Origin: Bryum argenteum
Taxonomy: Eukaryota; Streptophyta; Bryopsida; Bryales; Bryaceae
Direction: 5' to 3'
Length of the DNA: 64,000 bases
Assembly (NCBI GenBank): GCA_037043015.1
Contig: CM073321.1
Coordinates: 15,931,001-15,995,000, forward strand
Positions 24,318 to 34,700 of this stretch are shown in pieces. Each line of letters starts with the position of its first letter. Within the stretch, counting starts at the first letter, position 1. Below the pieces are notes generated by a model, which did no database searches, was not told the origin of the DNA, and saw only the letters and a list, made by a program, of their open reading frames with translations. A program made the translations under genes and the position numbers.

Positions 24318-26515
24318 ATGGCCGCTCGTAACTTCACTCCGCAGAAACCGAAGCTGGATGCTCCCTTCTTCATGCCGAAGCAACTCCTCGATTGGCGCAG
24401 CAGAATCGATGGAGTTTGGACACAAAACACACTGTTACATCGTTTTTGGGAGGACATAAAAACCTAGAAGTTCAACATCAATCACTGCAGGCAATTCGTG
24501 GATACCATGGCACCTCAGAGCTGCGGAGGGAGCTATCCCACCGGTACTGTGGATGGCGTGCAGGTGCAGTTTTCCGCGGCGTACCTATATCTGCAGTATG
24601 GGTGGGACGGCACAGGCCTCACACAATGGACAGAGAACTGCGGCTTCCCAAAGCCGGACATCGCACAGAGGTTGCCAGGGTTAGAGCAGAAGAACAAGGC
24701 ACGCTACGATACCTATACAGTCGGCGCAATGCTGAAGGAGCCGTGGTTCGCTTGCATCCGCGGTATCATGAGCCAGATTTATTGCAGGTGCAACTGCAAC
24801 AGCATTTTGCCCACACAGTTAGAGTTGCTTTTTCTGGACGACGCAGGAGCGAAGTGAACTGGGGAATGCTCTTCGAGGACCACCTGCGTGTCGAATTGCA
24901 AAATCATCAGCGGTACGTGGATTATTCAAGTCCCATTGGACCATTTCAGTCCACTTACATCCAGCGATACCTGCGGTACTACAAGGAGCACAGCAAATTA
25001 CCGCCGATGTCAAGCTTCGTGGAAATACAGCGGCGGAAATTGCCATCGCCAGCAGAGCCGATCAAGGATGCCGCGGCACCAAGCGTTAGTAAGAGGCCAC
25101 GCACAAAGTACGAGGACATCGTCGGTGACACACAACAGACACTGGCAGACGAGCTCGACCAACAAGCCGCAGCCATGGCAGCATGCATGGAACAGGTGGT
25201 GCAACACTTACAATCTTCGGAGGGACAGCATCGGCACCTAAGAGTAGAAAATGAGAGATACACCAAAACCACGCAGGACCTGCACACACAGCTGCGCAAA
25301 AAAGGTGAAGAATTAGGTCAGGCGATACAGAAGGTGGAAGAAGCAAACCGTGCAGCCCAGACTCTTCACAGTCAACTCGCCGCAAAGCAAATTGACCTAC
25401 AGGAAGTGACATCACAGCTTAACGGGGTCGCCAAGGAGAGGGATAACGCAAGAGAACAATTGATATTCTTGGCAGCACAGAATGACGAACTCCGGCAGCA
25501 ATGCCGGAACCTGATCGACACCAATCCCTCAAATCCAGGGGCACAGAGTTTGGAGGAGCGTCGTCAAGCCTTAGCTACCGAGGCAGAAAACTTTGAAGCC
25601 AACAAACAGGCTTGGGTTCATGATGCCGCAGCTGTTTTGGGCGAAATACTTTTCAAAGCTATTCGCCAGAATCCCCCACAGACAGATGACATCGCAGTTG
25701 ACATGGTGGCAGCTTGCATTGAGGAAACGCTCACAAAGTTACAATTGAATGCCGATTATGATGTAGAGTGGCAAGAATCCAGCCACGAGGGCACCAGTTT
25801 TCCTACGGACGCCGCGGTTACCGAGGGAGAACAGCCACCAGAGCAGGTCCCAGCATCACACCATCTTCCCGAAGACGTGGCCAAGGTTGTCACAGCAGAA
25901 GATAGCAAGGGGGCGCATCATCAGTATCAGAGTATTGTCTTGATAGACGAACAGCTGCAAGATCGAGTGCATATTCCCGAGCACCTAACCAACACAGACC
26001 AAATGCCCCGACCATCACCGACGGCAGCTGAGGACAGGGATCGATCGCCAAACCGCCCGCCTTTGTCTTCGACAACATCCGCGGCACAGCCATCCTCACC
26101 GGTAACCCTTAAAATTTCATTCGCATCTCATCGACAGGCTTTAATACAGTTATTAGATGATAACACATGGCATGTGGAACCTGAGGATGACAGCGATGCC
26201 GATGAGGAGTACCAAGATGCACACGATGAAGTACAGAAGAACTTCAACAACCACCCCGATCTTGCACAACGTTTCGCGGACCACACAGCTAGCGATGTCC
26301 AGTGCCCGGGTTGTAACAAAATGCTTGGCAAAACAGTCCATGAAGTCCACGAACACGCCAACACAATTTGGAACCGACGCTCATTACACAGGGGCATTGC
26401 CGCAGCCATCCGATCGATGTATGACGATCAGCCTCCGCCAAGCCGACAACAACAGCTACCACGGGAACAGACTTGTCCCGACAGGCGACCGGCCGATCGA
26501 CGTGCCAAGCACTAA
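24318..26515 (+). CDS. Gypsy I extra ORF (ORF3): coiled-coil protein with C-terminal CCHH-like finger
   Basis: About 730 codons in sense orientation between integrase and the 3' LTR, the position where some plant Gypsy elements carry an env-like or accessory ORF. Start chosen at ATG 24318 (MAARNFTPQKPKL). The first part reads to about 24845 with one TAG (24465-24467, context IKT-stop-KFNINH), then slips one frame and continues openly to 26515. The N-terminal third is globular (FSAAYLYLQYGWDG, CNCNSILPTQLELLFLDD, then VNWGMLFEDHLRVELQNHQR). From about 25130 to 25530 it is a long coiled coil (LADELDQQAAAMAACMEQVV, LHTQLRKKGEELGQAIQKVE). The C-terminal half is acidic and disordered and ends with CPGCNKML...HEVHEH, a possible zinc site. 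I find no transmembrane segment, so it is not an obvious envelope protein. I do not recognise the family. Confidence 0.8.
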
Positions 26516-26555
26516 GAAATCCGGGGACGGATTGCGCTCTCACAGGGAGGGCAAA

Positions 26556-27360
26556 TTTTACGCAACTGACGTCACACGGTAACCACGGCGACCAAGGCGG
26601 GAGCAACAGCGGCAACAGGGCAACCGCGGCATACTTAACGGAGGATATAGCTGCAGAAATAGGGGATCAAGGCGACCGAGGCAGGAGACAAGTGCTGACC
26701 AGGGATACCACGGCAGCCAAGATAAGGGCGCCGCCAGATTTGTAGGATCTCCGAGCAGTGCCGTAGTATTTAAAAAGGTAGAAAATAGGAGAGAGGACTC
26801 TCAGTAGTCACCATAGAAGCTAACGTCCGGCGTAGACACCACTCGCCATTGTATTACGATTGATCACATGAATGCAAAGGCCGTAGAGCCAACACTCTCT
26901 TTTATTTTTGTTTCCTCTCATTCGGCACTTCACTTGTCCTTCTACCGTGATTGCATGGATGCCGTGAACACCTAACTGCCCCCCCTTGGGCTTTACAAGT
27001 TGTTTCAATCTGCACAAGGACTCCGCGGCATCTGGACAGTCTCAGTTAGGTCTCCTGCACTCAGCACTTGAACCCCGGTGAACTTACACTGCCTCGGGTT
27101 CCCGATCCACGGTACCTCACCTTCTTTCCGTTAGACACCGCTGGTGCAATCAATTCCCCCCTCGGTATCCCTGTTCACACACACACACAACCTCGCAGGG
27201 GGATAAAAGTATGACTTCGACTTTCTAAAGACTTCCTCAAGGTCAACTCCTTGCTATTTATGGGACCAAGTTCACTCGGTCCTACTGCCGTCCTCGCTAT
27301 CCTACAGCAGACCATCGATGAGCTCGTAAAGCATTCCATCCTTACTAACCCAGGTTAACA
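26556..27360 (+). repeat. Gypsy I 3' LTR
   Basis: 805 bp matching 17876-18680 with about 16 mismatches. Its first bases read TT instead of TG. The end TTAACA is followed by target duplication ATAAT. Confidence 0.93.
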
Positions 27361-28389
27361 ATAATTCTCCGGAGTAATGAGATCCTTGAAATCTTCAAGA
27401 TTCAACTTACCGAACTTTCGCATGTGTTGCACCTTTGCACATAAACTGTCTTCGATGTGGTCATGTTCAGTAGACCTATATAGCGGAAAGTTAGACCTAT
27501 ATATGAGAATACGTCGAGATTATAAAAAATTGAAAGAAAATTAATCAAAAAAATGTTTGAAGTACTTACCATTTATGTCATTCATGGCGTCAAGGAGAAG
27601 ATTGCTTTGTCCGCGAGCATCCAGTACGATGCAATCAACTGAGATGTACCATGATGGATCCATCTGGTGGGACCTCTCTATGTGACGCATCCACGCCGTC
27701 ACACGATGGTTACCTTTGTATACGTAGAAGTATTTGCAAGTGAGATGATGAAGATCAGGATCCGACATCAAAGTCTTTTCGAACTCTTCATTTGCATCTC
27801 TCCATAGCGGATTCTCCTTCACACCATCACCTGCATCAACTTTTTTTTCTCTTCATTTTTTATCGAATGGAGATACATACATTACCCGATCTCCTTCTCG
27901 ATAACCTTTGTTGAACTCGTTCTCGAGTTTCCGAATGTCTTGTTCGGAGATAGGCCGAACCTTGGGATAACACACCAAACGGCACAATGGAATGAGCATA
28001 CGAGACTTCTTCACAGGTTTGAAACGAAACCTGTTTATGATTGCTATAAAATCACTTTTATGAATCATCCGCATCTCATTCGCACTTCAATCAAGATCTT
28101 TGTTTTGGAGATGGGGTGGCATGTGCATGATGCCGACGTTGACACTCCCTGGCAAAGAAGACTCTTCGTCATCCGATGGGGGCTTGTGTCCATCGGGATC
28201 TTGCAAAGCCTCCGAAGAAGGTTCAGGTTTGATAGGAGTATGACGCGGAACCGGAGAAGAAATGTGTTCTTCAATTTCCTGTGGCAAGGGTGTGCTATCA
28301 TCTTCTTCAGGAACTGGACTTGACTCAAAGTTTTGAGGGGAGATATCTTCTTCGTCTTGAAGAGAGTGAAGCTCGGATATTCTCATCTG
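27361..28389 (-). pseudogene. ParB-methyltransferase fusion gene, 5' part: acidic N-terminus and ParB-like GNHR domain
   Basis: Upstream half of the gene continued at 17875-14577. The first coding block starts ATGAGAATATCCGAG at 28389 just after an acceptor-like TTGATTTGTCAG, so the ATG could be the start or an internal Met. An acidic Pro-rich stretch leads to an in-frame TGA at 28087-28089. The same frame then reads CRLVCYPKVRPISEQDIRKL, resembling the ParB N-terminal segment (RP-s-edi--L). The next exon (about 27840-27566) holds YVYKGNHRVTAWMRHIERSH; G-N-H-R is the ParB/Srx-fold signature motif. It ends in a donor (GTACTT) that keeps phase with the exon at 27475. That exon (STEHDHIEDSLC...DLITPENY) runs straight into the Gypsy I target duplication, and its reading frame resumes exactly on the other side (QICKNAKAK...). 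Known bacterial and phage proteins fuse ParB-like and N6/N4-methylase domains; finding the pair in a spliced nuclear gene is unusual. Confidence 0.65.
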
Positions 28390-28526
28390 ACAAATCAAGA
28401 AACAAAATGCAACACCGCACCAAAATCATAAGAATAAATCAATAAAGTAATAATATATTAATTGAAATATAAAACCGTTTATAATGTAGAAAAATGTTAT
28501 GAGTATCAAATAATCTTGTGATAGAA

Positions 28527-28850
28527 CTAAATGGATTTGAACTTCGCTGCAAGTCGCGGAGAACGTCTGGGTCCAACTCTAGCTAATGCTTTCGCATCGA
28601 TACGTCTAGCTTTGGCGTCATTCTTTTTAACTCTCATGTTAACCGCTCGTGCAAACCGATCAAAGTCATCACGTGAAGTGTGACTGACAGGTGGGGCAAG
28701 AGGCGGAGTTTCGGGGACTGAGGACAATGGTATTACTAAACGTCGGGACTCTACATAAGCCATAACATCAGCTTTTATAGCCGATAAGTCGCTCTCGGCA
28801 TCAGAAGTCTCGTCCTCTTGAACTGCCTTCACTTTTAATCGGCCCTGCAT
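28527..28850 (-). CDS. Last exon of an unrecognised basic protein gene
   Basis: Minus-strand exon beginning after an acceptor (GTGAATGCAG, then GGCCGATTA) and ending in TAG at 28527. About 106 codons: an acidic first half, then a strongly basic tail (MRVKKNDAKARRIDAKALAR, GPRRSPRLAAKF). The composition suggests a nucleic-acid-binding or nuclear protein. It lies about 140 bp upstream of the ParB-methyltransferase gene on the same strand. It may be that gene's own upstream exon made terminal by mutation, or the end of a separate gene. Upstream exons were not identified. Confidence 0.4.
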   Translation of the reverse strand: MQGRLKVKAVQEDETSDAESDLSAIKADVMAYVESRRLVIPLSSVPETPPLAPPVSHTSRDDFDRFARAVNMRVKKNDAKARRIDAKALARVGPRRSPRLAAKFKSI

Positions 28851-29039
28851 TCACACACACACAACATCCATCGCAAATATCAATCACAATCCACATGAAA
28901 AGAACAGGGCTAATCAGACATTACTTAGTATCTAAATGAGAAAAGGAGTCTTTACAAGTCCAATGCGGGTTGATTAAAACAACAAGGGGTCAAAAAATAA
29001 TCTAAAACACCGACAATCATGACGATCACAAGGAGCCGT

Positions 29040-29300
29040 TCTGATCCAACCCTCCCCTGAATCCTCGAGAATTCTGTCCTGAAGCCCATAGAGTTCAATC
29101 ACAGACGAGCCCCAAAAAAAGAGAAGCAGGGGTCTAATCCAACCCTTCGAATGGAGGGCCAGCCTCTCCCCTGGCGAGGCACGAGGAACGATAACAGGAC
29201 CTCCTCGAATTCAAACACAGACGAAAAAAATGAGAAGCTGGCCAGACCTACGGCACCGCAGCTCTCCCCTAGCGACCACGAGGAACAAAACCACGACCTC
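29040..29300. repeat. Diverged direct repeat of about 115 bp
   Basis: The block CACAGACGA...GAGAAGC...CTCTCCCC(T)...GACCACGAGGAAC-like occurs around 29096-29200 and again around 29211-29290. Part of it also recurs around 29040. The copies are clearly related but well diverged. The remaining sequence between 28860 and 29040 shows nothing recognisable. Confidence 0.5.
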
Positions 29301-29691
29301 CCTGAAGAGAGATCGTGAATTTTGTGCAGTACCACACCTCGAACTCCGCCCTTGTTTTCATTGCTTCACCAGGAGCATGATGAGCCTTGTAATATTCCTT
29401 GTAAAATTCGGCGAAAAGACTTGAATTTGAGGATTGGAAACTCTCATTTTCTAAACCTTCTTGACGTGCTCACTCTCTCCTTGCATTCCCACCTCTTTCT
29501 CTACAAAATCCGCCATGGTTTCTTCTTCCTACAATTTCTTGACAACAATGTTGTGCAACTTCATCAAAAAACTTCCTCCCACAACTTGACAGTATCAAAG
29601 CGCCTCCCATTTTGCCAGTACGTTCTGTTGCTTCTACTAACAATAGACTGCCTGCCGAGCACATCGGCGGTTCCTGCTTTGGCCTATTCAA
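29269..29691 (-). pseudogene. Unrecognised ORF with one in-frame TGA
   Basis: A minus-strand frame open from 29691 to a TAG at 29269 except for TGA at 29470-29472. Protein-like segments include MGGALILSSCGRKFFDEVAQ and FAEFYKEYYKAHHAPGEAM, and the C-terminus is Gly/Arg-rich (LQGGRGFVPRGR). TGA from CGA by one transition would explain the break. No domain recognised. Confidence 0.3.
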
Positions 29692-29759
29692 AAATAGAAC
29701 AAAATTTTATTGTAAACAAATATGCTATTCACATGTCGCTGACTTTGGCCACAGTGACG

Positions 29760-30180
29760 GGGCGGCGCCCTTGGCGCACACAGAGAGCCGGCTCCGAAAT
29801 AAGCAGGAGGGGTCGAGAGAAGATGTACTCCACCGTCGAGGAGGGCCTGCGCCGAAACAGAGCAGGCGGCGTTGACCGGGGGGAGGGCCGGCGCCGCTAC
29901 CGGAACCCGGCCGCTCGCCGGTACCCGACAGCTTGGCGGTAGTCCGGCAGCTCGCCGGTTCTCCGGCAGCTCGCTGATACCCGGCAGCTCGCTTGTACCC
30001 CCCTGCCCAGTCGCAACCTGTCCCTAGCGAGACCCGACCCAAGGTCGAATCTTTCCCGGTCCATGTCGAGACCCGTCCCCTTCAATACCCGTCCCTGCCG
30101 AAACCCGAACCTTACCCTGTCCTTCCAAATACCATAACCGAACCCCCCTACCTTACTTGGTCTCTCCCTGGTCTCTCTTT
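29760..30180. repeat. GC-rich short-period repeats, no gene
   Basis: Variants of CGGCAGCTCGC with CGGT and TACCCG recur between 29895 and 30000, followed by irregular CGAACCC/GACCCG-type words to about 30150. Overlapping ORFs on both strands are artefacts of the repeat. From 30180 to 30572 the sequence becomes AT-richer; an 84-codon plus-strand ORF at 30246-30500 has no recognisable feature. Confidence 0.5.
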
Positions 30181-30572
30181 GCTCCGAACACATTCATAAT
30201 TTAATTTATTTTTACATTCGTTAATTTTGCTTATGAACTTTATTCATGAACTTTAATATCATCTCCAATAGTCTCATATTCAGGAATTACAAACTTGAGA
30301 ACCGGATTTATGTGATTGAGACCCGCAGGTTCAACATAGAGGCCCACAACATGAAACATTGTTTGCACTATAAAATCACTAATAAACATAATCTTTTGTC
30401 TTGGATCCATATATATCATGGAACTCTATACTGTCATAAGTTCAAGTTACATCATATTGAAGAAAGGACTCTCGTTGATTGTGTATTTAATCAACCCTAA
30501 GTCCTCCCAGTAAACCAAGAAGTAGGGTTTCTCATGTACCTCCTCCTCTCATTCTTCAGCGCTTGTGTCCAC

Positions 30573-31184
30573 TTATTTCGCTTCATCATTCTGTGTTTCC
30601 TGATGTAAAGGGGCTTCCGCTGTCTCCCCCACATCAGTGACTCTTTTCTCCTCAAACTTAGTTGTTTTGTCTCCTGATCGATCGTCTTTTTCTTCCAATC
30701 CTCTGCGATCCTGAAGACAACACATGTTGATATTAATCCATACTCGTAATCGGGGATAGTTTAACTTTCATGAATATCAACTTATTTGTAACATATATTA
30801 CTTCATTACCTCATGTGTAGAGTCCACACCTCCATCATCATTCCCATCTGCACAAACTATCTCGCTTGACGTCCTGAACTGCCCTCTACTCCCTTCCTCC
30901 TCTTCTTCTTTAGCTTCGTCAGTCCCGACACTCTCCGGGACACTGTCGAGGTTGAGCAAGCGCATTTTGATAGTCCGTCTGAATGGTAGTAGGACATCAT
31001 CGTCGATCAAGATATCGTACCCGTCTGGCTCCCGATCATCGCCGCTAGAGCTTCTACTATCATACCTGCGCATAGCACTACGCCTCTGTGCTTTAGAATT
31101 AGTGAACTTCGTTCCACCCCTCCGCTTCTTCTTTCTCTGACCTATCTCCTTTCCTCTCTCACTACCGCTAGCGGTTTCGTCCAT
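30573..31184 (-). CDS. Small two-exon gene, about 170 residues, charged nuclear-type protein
   Basis: I do not recognise the family. Exon 1 runs 31184 (ATG, MDETASGSERGKEIG) to 30810. The 99-bp intron has a GTAATG donor and a GTCTTCAG acceptor. Exon 2 runs 30710-30573, and the splice is phase 0, giving about 170 codons and a TAA. The N-terminus is basic with a nuclear-localisation-like GQRKKKRRGG. The middle is acidic (YDILIDDDVLLPFRR) and the C-terminus is Glu/Lys-rich. A TATATAA lies about 100 bp upstream. The gene is divergent from, and next to, the decayed transposase starting near 31736, so it could be the accessory gene of the same transposon. No break is visible in either exon. Confidence 0.6.
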
Positions 31185-31280
31185 GCTGCTTGCAATGAGA
31201 TAGCTTTTCACACGTTCCACTAAACGAGCCCAATTGTTCTCACTACAAATGAAGAGGTTGAACTATGATTTTCAACTCCA

Positions 31281-31288
31281 TTATATAA
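31281..31288 (-). promoter_or_regulatory. TATA box of the small gene
   Basis: TTATATAA on the minus strand about 100 bp upstream of the ATG at 31184, with no competing upstream ATG seen in between. Confidence 0.45.
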
Positions 31289-31735
31289 GTTCCCCCATGC
31301 GGCTAAGAAACCCTAATCATTCAACGCGTATTCCCTAACATCCCGCTCTCACCGTGTCTGACAATCCAAAATAAGCTAACTTTTGAACGCATCTATTATC
31401 CAACTAAATCTCTGACAATGACTGCCGCCGTCACTTTTCCTTCTCCACCTACTTATTTTATGGACGAATCTCATATTTTTAATCGTGACTACTTAATGCA
31501 ATTCTGTTAAACCTAATATTTTAAGTATTACAAGTATTGTGCATTTAAATGTTCCTGCTTACGATTAAGAGTATCAATTACATGTACGTTTTATTATAAG
31601 AAATTTTGTTTAATAAGTATGCAATACGTATGCAAACACCCTACACCAATTTCTCGTATTTGAACATTCAAAACGCACTTCAGACTCTCTTTCTCTGCGC
31701 ACTTGTTGATGTTGTCTTCCTCGCCTCCGTCTGTC

Positions 31736-34700
31736 ATGGCATCCTCCGCTCCCCTGCCTTCCACTGCAGACGTCATTGCCATTAGGTCTGAAGACTTAAG
31801 TCCCCCAATCTGCATTCCTCCGGAGGTGGATGGAGTGGCTGAAGTCACACCATCTTGGCTAGCAATTCGTTTTGGGTTTGATGAGTCCTCTCTCTGGTTA
31901 GAGAAACATGTCTTAGATCCAAACACTAATCTTATCCAGTACTCCGTCCTTGTCGAACCAGTCGACCTAGAGAGTAATTGTAAAATGTATAAGCTACGGC
32001 CTGGGCAATTTCAATTGTTCGGCTTGACAGAGTCCGTAATGAACGCCTCCACTGTCCTTCTCACTCCTCGTAGTTCTTCTACCATCTCCAATGTTCTTCC
32101 AGTTCTTGCTCGTGTCAAGGTCGAACCCGGACTCAAAGTCAGAATTAATATTTCTGATTCATCCGACGATGAAAGGAAATCGTCCATCCAGTCCCGTCGA
32201 CTATCATCAAATCTGCCTCCCCCCTCGTCTCTTTCTGAACACAGTCTCAGAACCACCCCAACTTCTCTTTCTGCCTCCAAAGTTGTAAAACCCAAAAACA
32301 TTCTTTCCTCGCACCGTTGACTAGGTAGTATGTCTCGCAACAAAACTATACTCAAAAAAATAGATTTCCATTCCATTCGTACTCACAGCGTCTCTTTCCT
32401 GCCTCCCACTTTCAACGGTGATGTCCTGTACATTCTCCCTCCCGTTCTACCAACTACTGCTGAGAAGGTAGCCAAATCTATGGAAGGGATGGACAAAAGA
32501 TAAGACGGTCATGTGTGGCCAGGACAATGACAACTAACATCAGTAACAACCTCGGTTTGTCTTTCCGCTACCCTAACTGTATTGGGTATCTTCAATGCCA
32601 CAATGACAAGTGCAGCTTCTTGCTACGACGTGACCGCAGAGCACAAGTCAATGAGGTAGAGTTTGAGGGCTTTACCAAGGATCCCTTCTTTGTCGACCAG
32701 GCGCCTCCTCCTTCTTCAACACTGGTCTGTAAGATCTGCAAAGAACCTCCCGTTTGTGTTGCTATATGTCCTAAAATATTCTACGTATTCGGAGAGGAGA
32801 TTCAAGAGCGAGCGTGTGTGCATATCGCTACGCACGAACATCCTGTCAAGGTCGAAGACTACAAATGTGCACGTAAAATAATTTATGAGTTAATAGAGGA
32901 GCACGTAGAACGTAACCCACAAGCTACCACGTCCAAAATAGTCATGGAGGCAAGCAAGGACTTACTCCGAAACTTACTTCTCCGCGAAGAAGGTGACCCT
33001 GTAACCTCCAAGCTCACCCTCCAGGAGCTAGAACCTATCTTCGATCAGTGTAAAGAGCTGAACTCTTTGAGCGTCAAGAATCGTATTACCACTTTTAAGC
33101 ACTTGCGCAGATACGGTGTTCTTCATGGGATCACCAACCTTCGAGGCCTCAATAACCGGGCTTACATCCAACATAACCAATTCCCGGGCCAAGAAGATGA
33201 AAGTGACAAAGTGTTCATTATCAAGATGTCCGAGGTCGGCCCCGGAAGCGGTGTTGACCTTGTTCGTCGTATGCAGCCCAGAGGCAACCTGTCCCACGCG
33301 TGGATGATGTTTGTCTACGTGAAGCATGTCAAGAACTGGACCACCATGGCGTACCACGTTTATGATTCAAAAATTTGCCGCATTCTAACTATCGCATGCT
33401 GTGATTTCCAGTCTGAAGACGGAGAAGCTCAAATCGTCTTCTACAAGAACCTAAACCACGTCATGGGCAGGAACAAAGTGGAAGCGCCGCAGTTTCAAGG
33501 GTTCATGGCCAACAGTGCGCAAGCCAACTGGAACGCTGTGCGGATCATTTACGGCTCCAGAGACCCTAAAGTGCCCATGTAAGGCCGCGAGCGGACTTGC
33601 TACTTCCATTAGACACAAGCCCTAGAGAAACACACCAAACAATACATTGTGCACGAGCTGCACGATCAACATTGAAATTTTTGTAAGCAATACAGAGATG
33701 CACGCACCATGGCTGAGGCGGAGACAAGATACTGGGCGATCCGAGCGTGGTGGGCGTCGGCGCCTCAGAAGTTGGATTAGGTCACCTCGAACACTGGCTT
33801 GCATTCTGGCATTTCCGATACAGGCAGTGGGGTGGCTTCATGGAATTGGTGAGTCCACAGTAACTGTAGCAATTATGTACACTTGCATTTATGTCTAGTA
33901 AATCTGTAAAATATATTTATTTTTTTAGTATAAAATATTCTGCTTTTTTGAACTTTTTCAGTAACAAGTATTTAAAAAAATATATATAAAAAAATCTACT
34001 TTTAGATCAGACTTGCTGTGAAGCAAGTCTAACCCGCTCTGGATATCGTGATCAACTTTTTTTGTTACTGAGTGAAATTTCTTTGCACCTTGCAGGAAAA
34101 TAAATATTTAGCAGAGGAGCTGGCGGAGATGCCTTCATGTAACCTTGCGGAATCTATTCATAACAAATGGTTGCAAGCGTCCGGCAATAAGGGTGGGGAC
34201 TTGTACGTTGCAGCTGTTGATGATTATGTTCGTGCTTTCTTCCAAGTTGTGGGTTACCAAGACTTAAACGGAGGTGGCAAGGGTGGTAGTGGACCAACAT
34301 CCGAAGAACTATTACTTCGTGTTGCCCATAAAGCTCAACGCACCGGCGATCCATCAGGCCTCACAAAGGCAGTTTCTGACTATCCAGGGTCTGAAAATAT
34401 TTGTACCGGCGACGCCCACCTTGAGGGGGCCGAGGTGTTCAGATCCAAGAAACGTAAGGTTGATGTTCCAATTGGAGCTGATGATGAAACGCACAGACCT
34501 GACACCGTGAGCTACTCACGTCGTCGAATTGGGAGAAGGGTTACTCGAGCTTATACTGAAAATCTAAGTACTATCCATTAAGAGGATGAAGTTGAGGAGC
34601 CACCGACAATACCATCCACTTTTGCTGGACCTAGTATTGAACGTGTGACCGCTGTTCAGGAGACTAAAGTAGACGAGAGGTTGTGGCACATTGCCTGTTT

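Larger units (their letters stand above)
17876..27360 (+). mobile_element. Ty3/Gypsy LTR retrotransposon I (9.49 kb, Tat-like) with an extra 3' ORF
   Basis: 805-bp LTRs at 17876-18680 and 26556-27360, flanked by target duplications ATAAT (17871-17875, 27361-27365). The LTRs have equal length and about 16 mismatches by eye (2%), mostly transitions. The 3' LTR starts TT instead of TG. The primer-binding region TTTTGGCGACC starts right after the 5' LTR. A purine-rich tract (CAGGGAGGGCAAA) precedes the 3' LTR. Order is gag, protease, RT, RNase H, integrase, then a separate long ORF before the 3' LTR. The protease motif VDGGSGVNVI and the layout suggest the Tat/Athila side of Gypsy rather than a chromovirus, and no chromodomain is present. 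It is inserted in an exon of a minus-strand gene. Confidence 0.95.

Noticed and set aside
24318-26515. Envelope-like gene in Gypsy I
   Set aside because: No signal peptide, transmembrane segment or furin-like site; the protein is coiled-coil and acidic.
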